Source: Pseudomonadota bacterium (GTDB lineage Bacteria > Desulfobacterota > Syntrophia > Syntrophales > UBA5619). From it: a stretch of 9,458 bases of DNA. The notes below the pieces were generated by a model, which searched no databases, was not told the DNA's origin, and was given only the letters and a program-made list of their open reading frames with translations. Positions 1 to 7,249 of this stretch are shown here, in pieces (within the stretch, counting starts at the first letter, position 1; each line of letters starts with the position of its first letter). The position numbers were made by a program, and so were the translations under genes. Where the stretch lies: NCBI GenBank assembly GCA_018819165.1, contig JAHJQP010000024.1, positions 1 to 9,458 on the forward strand, in the 5' to 3' direction.

Positions 1-1157
1 ATAGCGATATTGACCTGCAGGAAAAGAAGCAGGAACATGATGTCGGCGGCGCTGGCCACGTCCTCGATGGGCAGGGAGAGGACGATGAGAATGACGATCA
101 CCAGTGACATCAGGATTGACCAATGGGGCGTAAAATTCTTGGAATGGACCTTGCCAAAAAAGGCGGGGAAGTTGCGGTCCCGGCCCATCGCAAAGGCAAC
201 ACGGGAAGAGGAATAGATCGTGGCATTGAGGGCCGACATCGTGGAGATCAGGCCGCCGAACAGGATCATCACCCCGCCGCCCGAGAAGAAATTCCGCGCC
301 ACCTCAACCAAGGCAAGCTCTTTGTGCAGCGCCAGATAATCCCAGGGGGTCATCCCGGCGGCAGGATTCACCGTGGCAAGGGCGGTCACGGTAATCAAGA
401 GGTAAATTGGGACCACGATCAGCAAGGACAAGAAGACCGCCCTCGGAATATTCTTCTCCGGGTTCTTGATCTCCTCGGAACTCTGCGCGATGACCTCGAA
501 GCCCTGGAAGGCGATGAACGTGAGACCCATCGCCTTGAAGACGCCTCCCATTCCATTGGCCATGAAGGGGCTGAAACGTCCCATCCAATCGCCTTGGCTG
601 AACATCATCTCCAGGCCGAATCCGATAAAGATCAGCAGGATGACGATCTTCCCCATCGTCACCAGATTCCCGATCTTGCCGGTTTCAGAGGCGCCCCGGA
701 AATTGATGTAGGCAAAGAGGACCGCGATGCCGGTGGCCAGCAGCTTCTCCGGGGAAATGAATCCCCAGTGCGGGATCGCCAAACCGATCTCGTTTAGGAC
801 GTGCCCGAAATAGGCGCCGAAGCCCAGCGCATAGAGGCTGCATGCGACCGCATGGGCAAACCAGTCCATCCATCCGGACAGGAAGCCGTTCCATTTGGGG
901 AGTCCTTCCTTGACCCAGAGATAACCGCCGCCGGCGGTGTGAAAGCAGGAACCCAGTTCGGCATAGGACATGGCCGTCAGAAGGGCAACGATCCCGTTCA
1001 GGGCAAAGGCAAGAATCAGCGCCGGACCGGCAACGCCGGCGGCGATACCGATCAAAACGAAGATTCCCGCTCCGATCATTGCCCCGACGCCGATCATGGT
1101 GGCGTCCATGAGGCCCATCTCCCGGCTCAGACGTACTTCGGTTTCAAATTTCTTCAT
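1..1157 (-). CDS. APC-superfamily amino acid permease (C-terminus outside window)
   Basis: This is a secondary transporter of the amino acid-polyamine-organocation (APC) superfamily, in the inner membrane. The frame opens at the ATG ending at 1157, is preceded by an AGGA ribosome site (GATAGGAATC-ATG), and was open at every stretch I translated down to the left edge, giving about 385 residues. The N-terminus reads MKKFETEVRLSREMGLMDAT and is followed at residues 21-37 by the family's helix-1 signature (MIGVGAMIGAGIFVLIG). A second conserved stretch, FIAFQGFEVIAQSSEEIKNP, is the helix-6 region. Several further hydrophobic helices are readable, and the last visible residues lie in a late helix, so perhaps 50-100 residues are missing. 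Substrate cannot be told from sequence. It lies downstream of the peptidoglycan salvage genes on the same strand, but a gap of about 300 bp with its own promoter-like site suggests separate transcription. Uptake of amino acids freed from muropeptides is possible but speculative. Confidence 0.9.
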   Translation of the reverse strand, partial: MKKFETEVRLSREMGLMDATMIGVGAMIGAGIFVLIGIAAGVAGPALILAFALNGIVALLTAMSYAELGSCFHTAGGGYLWVKEGLPKWNGFLSGWMDWFAHAVACSLYALGFGAYFGHVLNEIGLAIPHWGFISPEKLLATGIAVLFAYINFRGASETGKIGNLVTMGKIVILLIFIGFGLEMMFSQGDWMGRFSPFMANGMGGVFKAMGLTFIAFQGFEVIAQSSEEIKNPEKNIPRAVFLSLLIVVPIYLLITVTALATVNPAAGMTPWDYLALHKELALVEVARNFFSGGGVMILFGGLISTMSALNATIYSSSRVAFAMGRDRNFPAFFGKVHSKNFTPHWSILMSLVIVILIVLSLPIEDVASAADIMFLLLFLQVNIA

Positions 1158-1461
1158 GATTCCTATCCACTTTTTTCAGCGAAGCACGGATCGCTTTCAA
1201 GATACCATACCCCTTCAGGATCGTAACCGGAGAGTCCTTCGAACGATGCGGACCTTCATGGCTTCCCCGGAACCCGATTATCCATCACTGCGTCGCCGTT
1301 TCGGCACTGCTTACAATCCCAAGAGAATTATTACAAGCCTTTCCTGCCGATTTGCACAACCGGAAAATCAGATCCCGTGACGCGAAAAAATGTCTTGAGC
1401 GCAAAGGGATCTTATTTTCAAAACTCTCTCAACGAGAAGGGGAGGAGGCTGTGCGGTGGAA
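1158..1461. other. 304-bp intergenic region, no gene seen
   Basis: This stretch separates the permease from the nucleotidyltransferase-kinase fusion. Short frames crossing it on the plus strand have no recognisable domain, and those that continue to the right are antisense shadows. It holds a possible permease promoter (1330-1359, minus). The fusion gene has no convincing terminator here: a 5-bp imperfect hairpin near 1427-1440 lacks a proper T-run. Confidence 0.6.
1330..1359 (-). promoter_or_regulatory. Candidate sigma-70-type promoter for the amino acid permease
   Basis: On the minus strand a weak -35 (TTGTGC, 1359-1354) is followed by 18 bp and a good -10 (TGTAAT, 1335-1330; 5 of 6 to consensus). 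It would leave a leader of about 165 nt before the permease ATG. The -35 matches only 3 of 6, so this is a suggestion from base composition and spacing. Confidence 0.3.
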
Positions 1462-3237
1462 TCACTGTTTTTCGATGGCGGCGCGGCAGCGGCGCGCGAG
1501 GGCATTAAGACGCGGGAGGCTCTCCAGCCGGCCGGTGACGTCGATCAGGCGGTCCAGGCCGCGGGGGAGATGGGCGAGAAAGTGGGATTTCCCCCGTTCG
1601 AGACCGAGAAATCCATACGCCCCCAGGGCCTGCATCAGGCGCTGGGCCGAGGCCAGAAGAAAGAGCCCCTTAAACTCGTTCCATCCGTACGTCGACCGGG
1701 AAAGATTAAAATAAAACTCAAGGAGGGTGGCCCGCTCCTCCTCGGAGAGGTCGACGTAGGGATCGTAGAGGAGCGAGGCAAGGTCGTAGAAGGGACTCCC
1801 GAAGCGCATCCCCTGAAAATCGATGAGGACCGGCTCTCCCTTCAAGATCATCACGTTCTGGGACTGGAAATCGCGATGGACGAGCGACTGCGGCGTCTCG
1901 TGCAGGCAAACTGCCAATGCCGCAACCTCCGCCTCCAGCGCCTCGTCTTCCCCATCGGTCAGCTCGATGCCGCAGGCCTTCCGGACGCACTGCTCCCGGA
2001 AGTAGTCCCGCTCCCAACGGTAAAGCTCCGGGCCGAAGGCGGGCATCAGCCGGAGTCCGGCGGGAAGGCGGCCCCGCGGGAAGGCGTGGATTTTCGCGGC
2101 GAGGACGAGGACCTTTTCGTAGAAGCTGCGGCGGATCTCCCAGGCGGCGCTACGGAAGGCGAAAAGGTCCTCATCGCCGAGGTCCTCCATCAGGATCAGC
2201 CCCCGCTCCGGATCGTGGTCGCAGATCGCAGGGACGGCCACGCCGATTTCCCTGAGGAACCCGGCGATGGCCTCGTAGAATTGGTTCTCTTCGCGCAGCC
2301 GGCCGTAACGCATGAGGATCGCGGGTCCGCGGCCGGGAACGCCGACGCGGAAGAAATCGCGGTCCGACCCGCCACGGCTGACGGGAACGAGAGCGACGGG
2401 GGCATCCGCCGGCAGGCCGAGGGCACGGCGAACGAACGCTACCGTCTCCCCGCCGCGATTGCCCATATCCCCATCGTCCGACGGATCGGGCGTCCACCGG
2501 ACAACGCCCTGAAACTCCGCCTTCAACGGCGGCGCACCGGCAATTCGCGCATACGCCTCCGGGTCGCCGACGTCCTCCCATCGCCCCTCGTCGATCAGAA
2601 CGGACCCGACCGAACCGGGACGTTCCCGGAGCATCTCCGCGAAAATCGGAACGACCGACTCGATTCTCCCCGGTGTGAGCCGCCGGAGAAACCGTGACTC
2701 CACTGCGTAGATACCCGCGAAGAGGCAGCGCCGCACGCCGGGGTTGCCCAGCAGATCGCGCAGATCGCAGACGGCGCCGTCCGCGTCGAGGGCGACGTTC
2801 AGAAGAGGTCCGTCGCTCCTCAAAACGAGGGTCGCCTCCCTCCCGCCGGCCTTGTGGGCGGACAGAAGACCCAGCAAGGGGAGATCCGAGAGGATATCGC
2901 CGTTGCAGACCAGGAGGGTCTCCCGAACATCGAGGAGGTCCTCGATGTTCTTCAACCCCCCGGCCGTGTCCAGAAGGACCGGCTCATGGCGGAAGAGGAT
3001 CGGCCATCCCCGCCAGCTTCGTTCGGGAAACGCCCGGTCGTAAGCCTCGGCGCAGTGGTGGGTGTTGACGATGAACCGCTCGACGCCGACCGTGAGACAA
3101 TGGTCCATCACATACGTGATCAGCGGTCGGCCGCCGATGGGAAGGAGCGGCTTGGGACAGTCTAAGGTCAGGGGGCGGAGGCGCTTGCCCAGCCCTGCCC
3201 CGAGGATGAAGGCCGTCCGGATCAGAAGTGCATTCAT
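1462..3237 (-). CDS. MurU-like nucleotidyltransferase fused to AmgK-like MurNAc/GlcNAc kinase
   Basis: A 591-residue bifunctional protein. Residues about 8-235 are a sugar-1-phosphate nucleotidyltransferase: the NTP-binding signature GAGLGKRLRPLT (13-24), the conserved Lys in CPKPLLPIGG (K29), DTAGGLK (90-96) and the metal-binding Asp in CNGDIL (D114). After a linker, residues about 265-591 are an aminoglycoside-phosphotransferase (APH) fold kinase: MEDLGDEDLF (350-359), the catalytic loop HRDFQSQN (H454, D456, N461) and DFQG (D473). In Pseudomonas, separate AmgK and MurU convert MurNAc to MurNAc-1-P and then UDP-MurNAc, bypassing de novo synthesis. The same two activities on one chain, next to an AmpG-type permease and peptidoglycan hydrolases, support that role here in the cytoplasm. 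The ATG at 3237 lies 15 nt after the permease stop, with AGGG about 11 nt upstream, so the two genes are probably cotranscribed. Another hexose-1-phosphate pathway remains possible. Confidence 0.87.
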   Translation of the reverse strand: MNALLIRTAFILGAGLGKRLRPLTLDCPKPLLPIGGRPLITYVMDHCLTVGVERFIVNTHHCAEAYDRAFPERSWRGWPILFRHEPVLLDTAGGLKNIEDLLDVRETLLVCNGDILSDLPLLGLLSAHKAGGREATLVLRSDGPLLNVALDADGAVCDLRDLLGNPGVRRCLFAGIYAVESRFLRRLTPGRIESVVPIFAEMLRERPGSVGSVLIDEGRWEDVGDPEAYARIAGAPPLKAEFQGVVRWTPDPSDDGDMGNRGGETVAFVRRALGLPADAPVALVPVSRGGSDRDFFRVGVPGRGPAILMRYGRLREENQFYEAIAGFLREIGVAVPAICDHDPERGLILMEDLGDEDLFAFRSAAWEIRRSFYEKVLVLAAKIHAFPRGRLPAGLRLMPAFGPELYRWERDYFREQCVRKACGIELTDGEDEALEAEVAALAVCLHETPQSLVHRDFQSQNVMILKGEPVLIDFQGMRFGSPFYDLASLLYDPYVDLSEEERATLLEFYFNLSRSTYGWNEFKGLFLLASAQRLMQALGAYGFLGLERGKSHFLAHLPRGLDRLIDVTGRLESLPRLNALARRCRAAIEKQ

Positions 3238-3252
3238 TTTCGCATCATCCCT

Positions 3253-4143
3253 TTATTTCCCCTTCCCGAATGCCGGGTCGATCCGGATCAGCGCCGCCAC
3301 GATGAATCCGGGGATTGTCGAGAGGAGGATCCAGAGGAAGAAATGGGGGTACCCCAACTGTTCCTGGATCCAGCCGCTCGCCATCGCCGGGATCATCATG
3401 CCAAGGGCCATGAACCCCGTCCCGATCGCGTAATGGACGGTCTTGTATTCCCCTTCGGAGACCATGATCATGACAAGCGTATAGGCCGTGAAGCCGAAGC
3501 CGTAACCGAACTGCTCGATGGCCACGGCGAGGTTGATCAGCAGTAGGTTCTCCGGCCGCGCCTGGGAGAGATAGATGAAAATCGCATCCGGGACGTGCAT
3601 CGCGCAGACCATGATCCAAAGCCAGTACTTGAGCCCCTTCCGCGAGATGGCATACCCTCCGACAAGCCCTCCCGCCATGAGCGCAATCGCCCCGACCGTC
3701 CCGTAGACGATCCCGACCTCCACCGTCGTGAGCCCCAGCCCCCCCCTGGCCCGCGGGTCCAGGAGAAAGGGGGCAACCATCTTGACGAGCTGCGCCTCGG
3801 CGAACCGGTAGAGGAGGAAAAAGGCCAGAACCGCAACAATATCCTTCCTCCGGAAGAACAGGGAAAATCCCCGCATGAATTCCGCAGAGAGGCTCCGGGA
3901 GCGGTTGCGGGAGACCGGCCGGTCCGCCTCCGGAAAGGGGAGGACGAAGAGGTGGTAGAGAAAGAAGGCAAACAGCATCGCCGCTAGCAGGAAAAAGGTG
4001 GCCGACCAGGCGGTGGCCACGCTGAAGCCGCGCATTTCCAGAGTGCCGGCAAAGACGACGAGAATTCCCTTGGCGGCGATCATCGCGATCCGGTAGAAGA
4101 CGGTCCGGACGCCGACGAATGCCGCCTGCTGGTACTCCTTCAT
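3253..4143 (-). pseudogene. ampG: AmpG-type muropeptide permease (MFS), N-terminally truncated
   Basis: The 296 visible residues match the C-terminal two thirds of the AmpG/PAT-type MFS permeases, which import anhydro-muropeptides across the inner membrane. Recognisable stretches are QAAFVGVRTVFYRIAMI near the start, EQFGYGFGFTAY, SEGEYKTVHYAIGTGFMALGMMIP, and the ending PAFGKGK. About eight membrane helices are present (near residues 13-33, 43-66, 102-118, 140-160, 170-190, 200-225, 235-258, 266-288) where the family has about twelve in 400 or more residues. The ATG at 4143 has no Shine-Dalgarno sequence, and it aligns with the interior of the family. The frame stays open upstream to a stop at 4276-4278 with no ATG, GTG or TTG, and still carries SDGAY (4183-4197), resembling the DGxY seen before this helix in relatives. 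The upstream part is occupied by the 58-bp palindrome. It is therefore probably a 5'-deleted remnant. The open C-terminal frame may mean a recent event or retained function. Confidence 0.7.
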
Positions 4144-4205
4144 GCCCAGGGGTTGCGAAAAGCCGGTTTCGCATGCATCATCGTAAGCTCCGTCGGAAAA
4201 GGGGG

Positions 4206-4263
4206 AAAAGGGGGGACAGCTCCCGATTTCCCAAGAGGGAAATAGGGAGCTGTCCCCCCTTTT
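4206..4263. repeat. 58-bp near-perfect palindrome (REP-like, possible bidirectional terminator)
   Basis: Two 27-nt arms (4206-4232 and 4237-4263) are inverted repeats with one mismatch around a 4-nt loop (AAGA). Each arm contains the core GGGGGGACAGCTCCC or its complement. On both strands the hairpin ends in CCCCCCTTTT, so it could terminate transcription from either side. It begins 2 nt past the stop of the SpoIID-domain gene. It resembles REP/RAYT-associated dispersed palindromes with a GGGGACAG core that I associate with Desulfobacterota genomes. It abuts the broken end of the ampG-like gene. Confidence 0.88.
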
Positions 4264-4264
4264 C

Positions 4265-5590
4265 TCAGTAACGCTTTACCAGCGCCGCCCCGCGGAAGTA
4301 GTGGCGGAGGATCTCCTCCTCGCCGAACCCCTTCGCGGCCATGACGGCGGCCCCGATCTGGCAGAGGCCGACGCCGTGCCCCCAGCCGGCGCCGTAGAGG
4401 GTGAAGCGGGACGGCACGCCGGAGGGAGAGCGGTGCGTGGAGACGATAAAGGCGCTGCTGTAGAGGTGGCTCGGAGAGAGCCAGCGGCGGATCTCCAGCT
4501 CCTTCCCCACGATCATCGTCTTTTTCGACCCATCGATCCGAAGCCGGCGGATCCGCCCGGACGGGCCTCTTTCAAGCGGCACGATGCCGTGGAGGACGCC
4601 GAAGTCGATCCCCGTCTTCGCCCGCAGAATCCCCTCCAACTCCTCCCGCGCATAGCTCGCCTGCCAGCGGAAGAAGTCGGCCGTTTCCCGGTCAAGGGCG
4701 GGAATTATCCGTTTCAGGAGTTCATGATCCTTCGTATCGCAGTAAACGGCGGGGCAGGAGAGGATCCACCGCTCCGCATCTCTTTCCGTCCGGATCGGGG
4801 GGTGGGGTCTTGCGGAGTCGGAGACATGGGTAAGATAGGGAACCGTTTTCTCTTCCCAGCAGGTCGCGTAATCCTCGGTCAGGCCGCCGCACACCTTGTG
4901 GTAGCGGGCGTCGCAGATCTCGCCGTCCCGGATCAGAAAAACGCCGCGCGTCTCCCGGACGGCTTCCGCCGCCCTTCCGGCCGCCCGGCCGGTGATCCCC
5001 TGATACCGCTGGCAGTGGTCGTCTGCGCAGACATCGAACCGGTCGTGGTCTTCGCGGTCGTACCAGCGGATGACCTCCCTCTCGCACCGGAAAGCAGTCT
5101 CCGGTCGGTCACCTTCCTCCCGCGGCCTCACCCCGCGACGGAGCATGGCCACCAGCCAGCTCCGCGAGGCGATGGCATGGGCCTTGAGGAAGGCAAACGG
5201 CGCCTTGCCGCCCATCTCCGACGAGACGACGCTGACGAGATAGTCTTCCACCGAGATCTCGTTGACCGCCGTAATGGTTCCCTCCCCCGCGGGCAGGAAC
5301 CGGAGATCCCCCGCAAAGGTCTGCTCTTCCCGGCGCTCCCAGTGAAACCGGACGCCGATCGTCACCTCGCTCAGACTGAAGATCGCCCCCCGCTCAGCGG
5401 TGAGGCGGATCTCAGGCCCCCGAATGACCTCCCGGCCGAAGGCGTCGCTCAGGACCACGCCCTTCCCCTCCGGACGGGCGGTAAATTCACCGGTCAGGAA
5501 TCCCCCGTTCGGTCGATAAGCGCCGTTGAACCGCACCTTGATCTCCGGATAGCGGTCGCAGATCCCGACCTTGATTCTGGGCTCTTCCAT
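4265..5590 (-). CDS. SpoIID/LytB-domain peptidoglycan glycan-cleaving protein, no signal peptide
   Basis: A 441-residue SpoIID/LytB-family protein. Characterised members are lytic transglycosylases that cut glycan strands lacking stem peptides. Family motifs in order: ISVEDYLVSVVSSEM (112-126) with the catalytic Glu at E125; LKAHAIASRSW (135-145); a Cys/His cluster, CADDHCQRYQG (188-198), and HKVCGG (231-236), typical of the metal-binding part of the family; and the C-terminal GWGHGVGLCQIGAAVMA (402-418). The ATG at 5590 follows CAGGAA; the frame extends upstream to 5647 without a start codon, so the protein begins MEEPRIKVGICD with no signal peptide or membrane helix. That is unusual, since the substrate is normally periplasmic. 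Either it acts on imported fragments in the cytosol or it is exported another way. It is 50 bp downstream of the M15 peptidase gene on the same strand, probably one operon. The palindrome 2 nt beyond its stop could end or attenuate transcription into the ampG remnant. Confidence 0.87.
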   Translation of the reverse strand: MEEPRIKVGICDRYPEIKVRFNGAYRPNGGFLTGEFTARPEGKGVVLSDAFGREVIRGPEIRLTAERGAIFSLSEVTIGVRFHWERREEQTFAGDLRFLPAGEGTITAVNEISVEDYLVSVVSSEMGGKAPFAFLKAHAIASRSWLVAMLRRGVRPREEGDRPETAFRCEREVIRWYDREDHDRFDVCADDHCQRYQGITGRAAGRAAEAVRETRGVFLIRDGEICDARYHKVCGGLTEDYATCWEEKTVPYLTHVSDSARPHPPIRTERDAERWILSCPAVYCDTKDHELLKRIIPALDRETADFFRWQASYAREELEGILRAKTGIDFGVLHGIVPLERGPSGRIRRLRIDGSKKTMIVGKELEIRRWLSPSHLYSSAFIVSTHRSPSGVPSRFTLYGAGWGHGVGLCQIGAAVMAAKGFGEEEILRHYFRGAALVKRY

Positions 5591-5640
5591 TTCCTGCTGT
5601 TCCTCTCTCAGCCGGGACCGTTCATATATCGACGGCGCCC

Positions 5641-6189
5641 CTATTTTTCAAAATGGTGGTAATCCCGGACGTGGTTGAAGTGGCCTCCCCAGCGCCATCC
5701 CCGCTCCAGAAAGGCGCTGACCACCGAATCTCCCCCGGTGAGAGTGCCCGGAATCCCGGGGCGGTAAAGGCCCTCCGCGGGGGCGATCCGCCCATCTGCG
5801 TAAATGGCCGGGTTCAGCCTCGGGTTGATATCGACCGCGCGGCCTGTCGCATGGCGGGAGAGCCGGTCCGTCCCCGCGACGACGCGGTAATTGAAGGCCG
5901 AGGCGTTATTCGCGGCCATCGACGCCTCATCGGACCAGCCGTAACGGACGATCGGAACGGCCCCGGCGACAGGGAATTTCAAGCTCTCCATCAGGGCGAA
6001 AATCTCCCCGACATCCGCTGCGAGATCCCGGTGAATGACGAGCTGCCCGCGATGACGGCGGCCGTCGAACCCGGCGTAGTGGATATCGATCAGGCAGAGG
6101 GTCTCGAGAACCTCCCGCGGCGCCGCCGTTCCGGCGATCGCCCCGGAAAAATCCATCCCGCTGTCCACGATCACCTCTCCATCGGCCAT
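5641..6189 (-). CDS. M15-family peptidoglycan peptidase (VanY/CwlK-like), no signal peptide
   Basis: A 182-residue zinc peptidase of the M15 group, which contains D-Ala-D-Ala carboxypeptidases and L-Ala-D-Glu endopeptidases acting on peptidoglycan stem peptides. Visible motifs: LVIHRDLAADVGEIF (50-64), SMAANNASAFNYR (90-102), the zinc motif SRHATGRAVDINP (111-123; ligands H113 and D120), and DYHHFE near the C-terminus (176-181; H179 the likely third ligand). The length fits a catalytic domain alone. The ATG at 6189 has a strong site (GGGGGAGGATGGA-ATG), and the N-terminus MADGEVIVDSGMDFSG contains no signal peptide. It is the first gene of the minus-strand cluster. Its placement with glycan-cleaving, kinase and nucleotidyltransferase genes suggests it trims peptides from recycled muropeptides. 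Which bond it cuts cannot be read from sequence. Confidence 0.87.
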   Translation of the reverse strand: MADGEVIVDSGMDFSGAIAGTAAPREVLETLCLIDIHYAGFDGRRHRGQLVIHRDLAADVGEIFALMESLKFPVAGAVPIVRYGWSDEASMAANNASAFNYRVVAGTDRLSRHATGRAVDINPRLNPAIYADGRIAPAEGLYRPGIPGTLTGGDSVVSAFLERGWRWGGHFNHVRDYHHFEK

Positions 6190-6213
6190 TCCATCCTCCC
6201 CCGGAACGTCCCC

Positions 6214-6242
6214 CTTCTATCGCGATTTTCCAGATTGATCAA
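6214..6242 (-). promoter_or_regulatory. Candidate promoter for the peptidoglycan salvage cluster
   Basis: On the minus strand TTGATC (6242-6237; 4 of 6) and TAGAAG (6219-6214; 4 of 6) are separated by 17 bp. This would start transcription roughly 18-20 nt before the ATG of the M15 peptidase, leaving room for its GGAGG site. It lies in the 156-bp divergent region shared with the plus-strand spermidine-synthase-like gene. I found no equally good plus-strand promoter. Confidence 0.33.
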
Positions 6243-6345
6243 CGAGGAAAAATGACGGTGGAAATATTTCGCAACATCGCATACAAGGGCACAGGCCGCC
6301 CGTTGCGGACGCGGCCCGGATTTACGCCAACCCTTTGGAGGTCGC

Positions 6346-7233
6346 ATGAGAACAAAAGCCGTGATCGTTCTTGCCCTGTTTGCCGCACTTTGGCTCTTCC
6401 CGACACAGGCCCCCGGAGAGGACCAAACGCTCTACGAGGGCGACTCCATCTACCACCACATCACGATCCGCCAGGACGGGACGGAGCGGTGCATGATCTT
6501 CGGCCGCCAGCGCGACCTTCGCCAGACCTGCATCGACCTCGCGAAGCCGGACGAATCCATTTTCGAGTACACGGCGATGATGTTCGGCGGCTTTCTCTTC
6601 CGACCCGACGCGAAGAAAGTCTGCCTCATCGGCCTGGGCGGGGGCTACATCCCAGCGGTCTTCCGGAGACATCTCCCCCGCGTCCAGCTCCAGACCGTCG
6701 AGGTGGATCCCCTCGTGGAGAAGCTCGCCAGGCAGTACTTCGCCTTTTCCGTTCCGCCGGGTCAGGCGCTGGCCATCGACGACGGCCGGCAGTTCCTCAA
6801 GAGGAACCGGGAGCGCTACGACCAGATCTGGCTCGACGCCTTCAATTCCGACTACATTCCCGCCCATATGACGACCAAGGAGTTCCTCGCGCTGGTCAAG
6901 GTGCGCCTGACGGAAGGCGGAATCGTCATCCAGAACATCTTCTGCTGGAGCAAATTCTACGACGCCCAGGTCGCAACCTTTCGCACGGTCTTCGCTAAGG
7001 TTTTCGTCTTCGAGGGGCAAAAAAGCGGGAGCTGCATCATCGTCGCTTCCGACCGCGCGGACATCGAGCCCAAAGGTCTCCCGAACGAGGCACGAAAGCT
7101 GGGTGGAAGGATCGGCGGGATCGATCTTAGGGCGGAGATAGGCAAATGCAAAGTCCCGCCGGTGGTCAAGGACGCCCCGGTTCTGACGGATGACTTCAAC
7201 CCGGCAAATCTGCTGCTTATGCAGAAGAAATAG
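6346..7233 (+). CDS. Spermidine-synthase-like protein with N-terminal signal/anchor
   Basis: A 295-residue protein with the Rossmann-type fold of polyamine aminopropyltransferases and SAM methyltransferases. The cofactor loop is LIGLGGGYIPAVF (94-106), followed by VEVDP (118-122; E119), IDDGRQFL (144-151) and LDAFNSDYIP (163-172). This is the spermidine-synthase-like pattern seen in the soluble half of 'fused MFS/spermidine synthase' proteins rather than in a canonical SpeE. The first 22 or so residues (MRT-K-AVIVLALFAALWLF) form a basic-hydrophobic signal peptide or anchor, so the enzyme domain is predicted to be outside the cytoplasm or tethered. This is odd, because decarboxylated SAM and SAM are cytosolic. 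The start ATG at 6346 is preceded by GGAGG with a 4-nt gap. The gene for the membrane partner begins 16 nt after its stop. Actual substrate and reaction are unknown. Confidence 0.83.
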   Translation: MRTKAVIVLALFAALWLFPTQAPGEDQTLYEGDSIYHHITIRQDGTERCMIFGRQRDLRQTCIDLAKPDESIFEYTAMMFGGFLFRPDAKKVCLIGLGGGYIPAVFRRHLPRVQLQTVEVDPLVEKLARQYFAFSVPPGQALAIDDGRQFLKRNRERYDQIWLDAFNSDYIPAHMTTKEFLALVKVRLTEGGIVIQNIFCWSKFYDAQVATFRTVFAKVFVFEGQKSGSCIIVASDRADIEPKGLPNEARKLGGRIGGIDLRAEIGKCKVPPVVKDAPVLTDDFNPANLLLMQKK

Positions 7234-7249
7234 AAACGGAGGGATGGTC

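Noticed and set aside
1456..2697. Long plus-strand open frame (413 codons) opposite the nucleotidyltransferase-kinase fusion
   Set aside because: It is antisense to a gene with clear domain motifs, has biased Arg/Pro/Gly composition and no recognisable domain; such frames are common opposite GC-rich genes.
3245..4174. 309-codon minus-strand frame overlapping the AmpG-like gene
   Set aside because: Out-of-frame shadow rich in Arg/Pro/Gly; the overlapping frame has continuous membrane helices and family motifs.
4301..5662. Long plus-strand open frame (453 codons) opposite the SpoIID-domain gene
   Set aside because: Same reasoning: the minus-strand protein carries the full SpoIID motif set, while this frame has no domain features or ribosome site.
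6252..6998. 248-codon plus-strand frame overlapping the spermidine-synthase-like gene
   Set aside because: No ribosome site or domain, and it overlaps a frame with complete cofactor-binding motifs and a GGAGG start.
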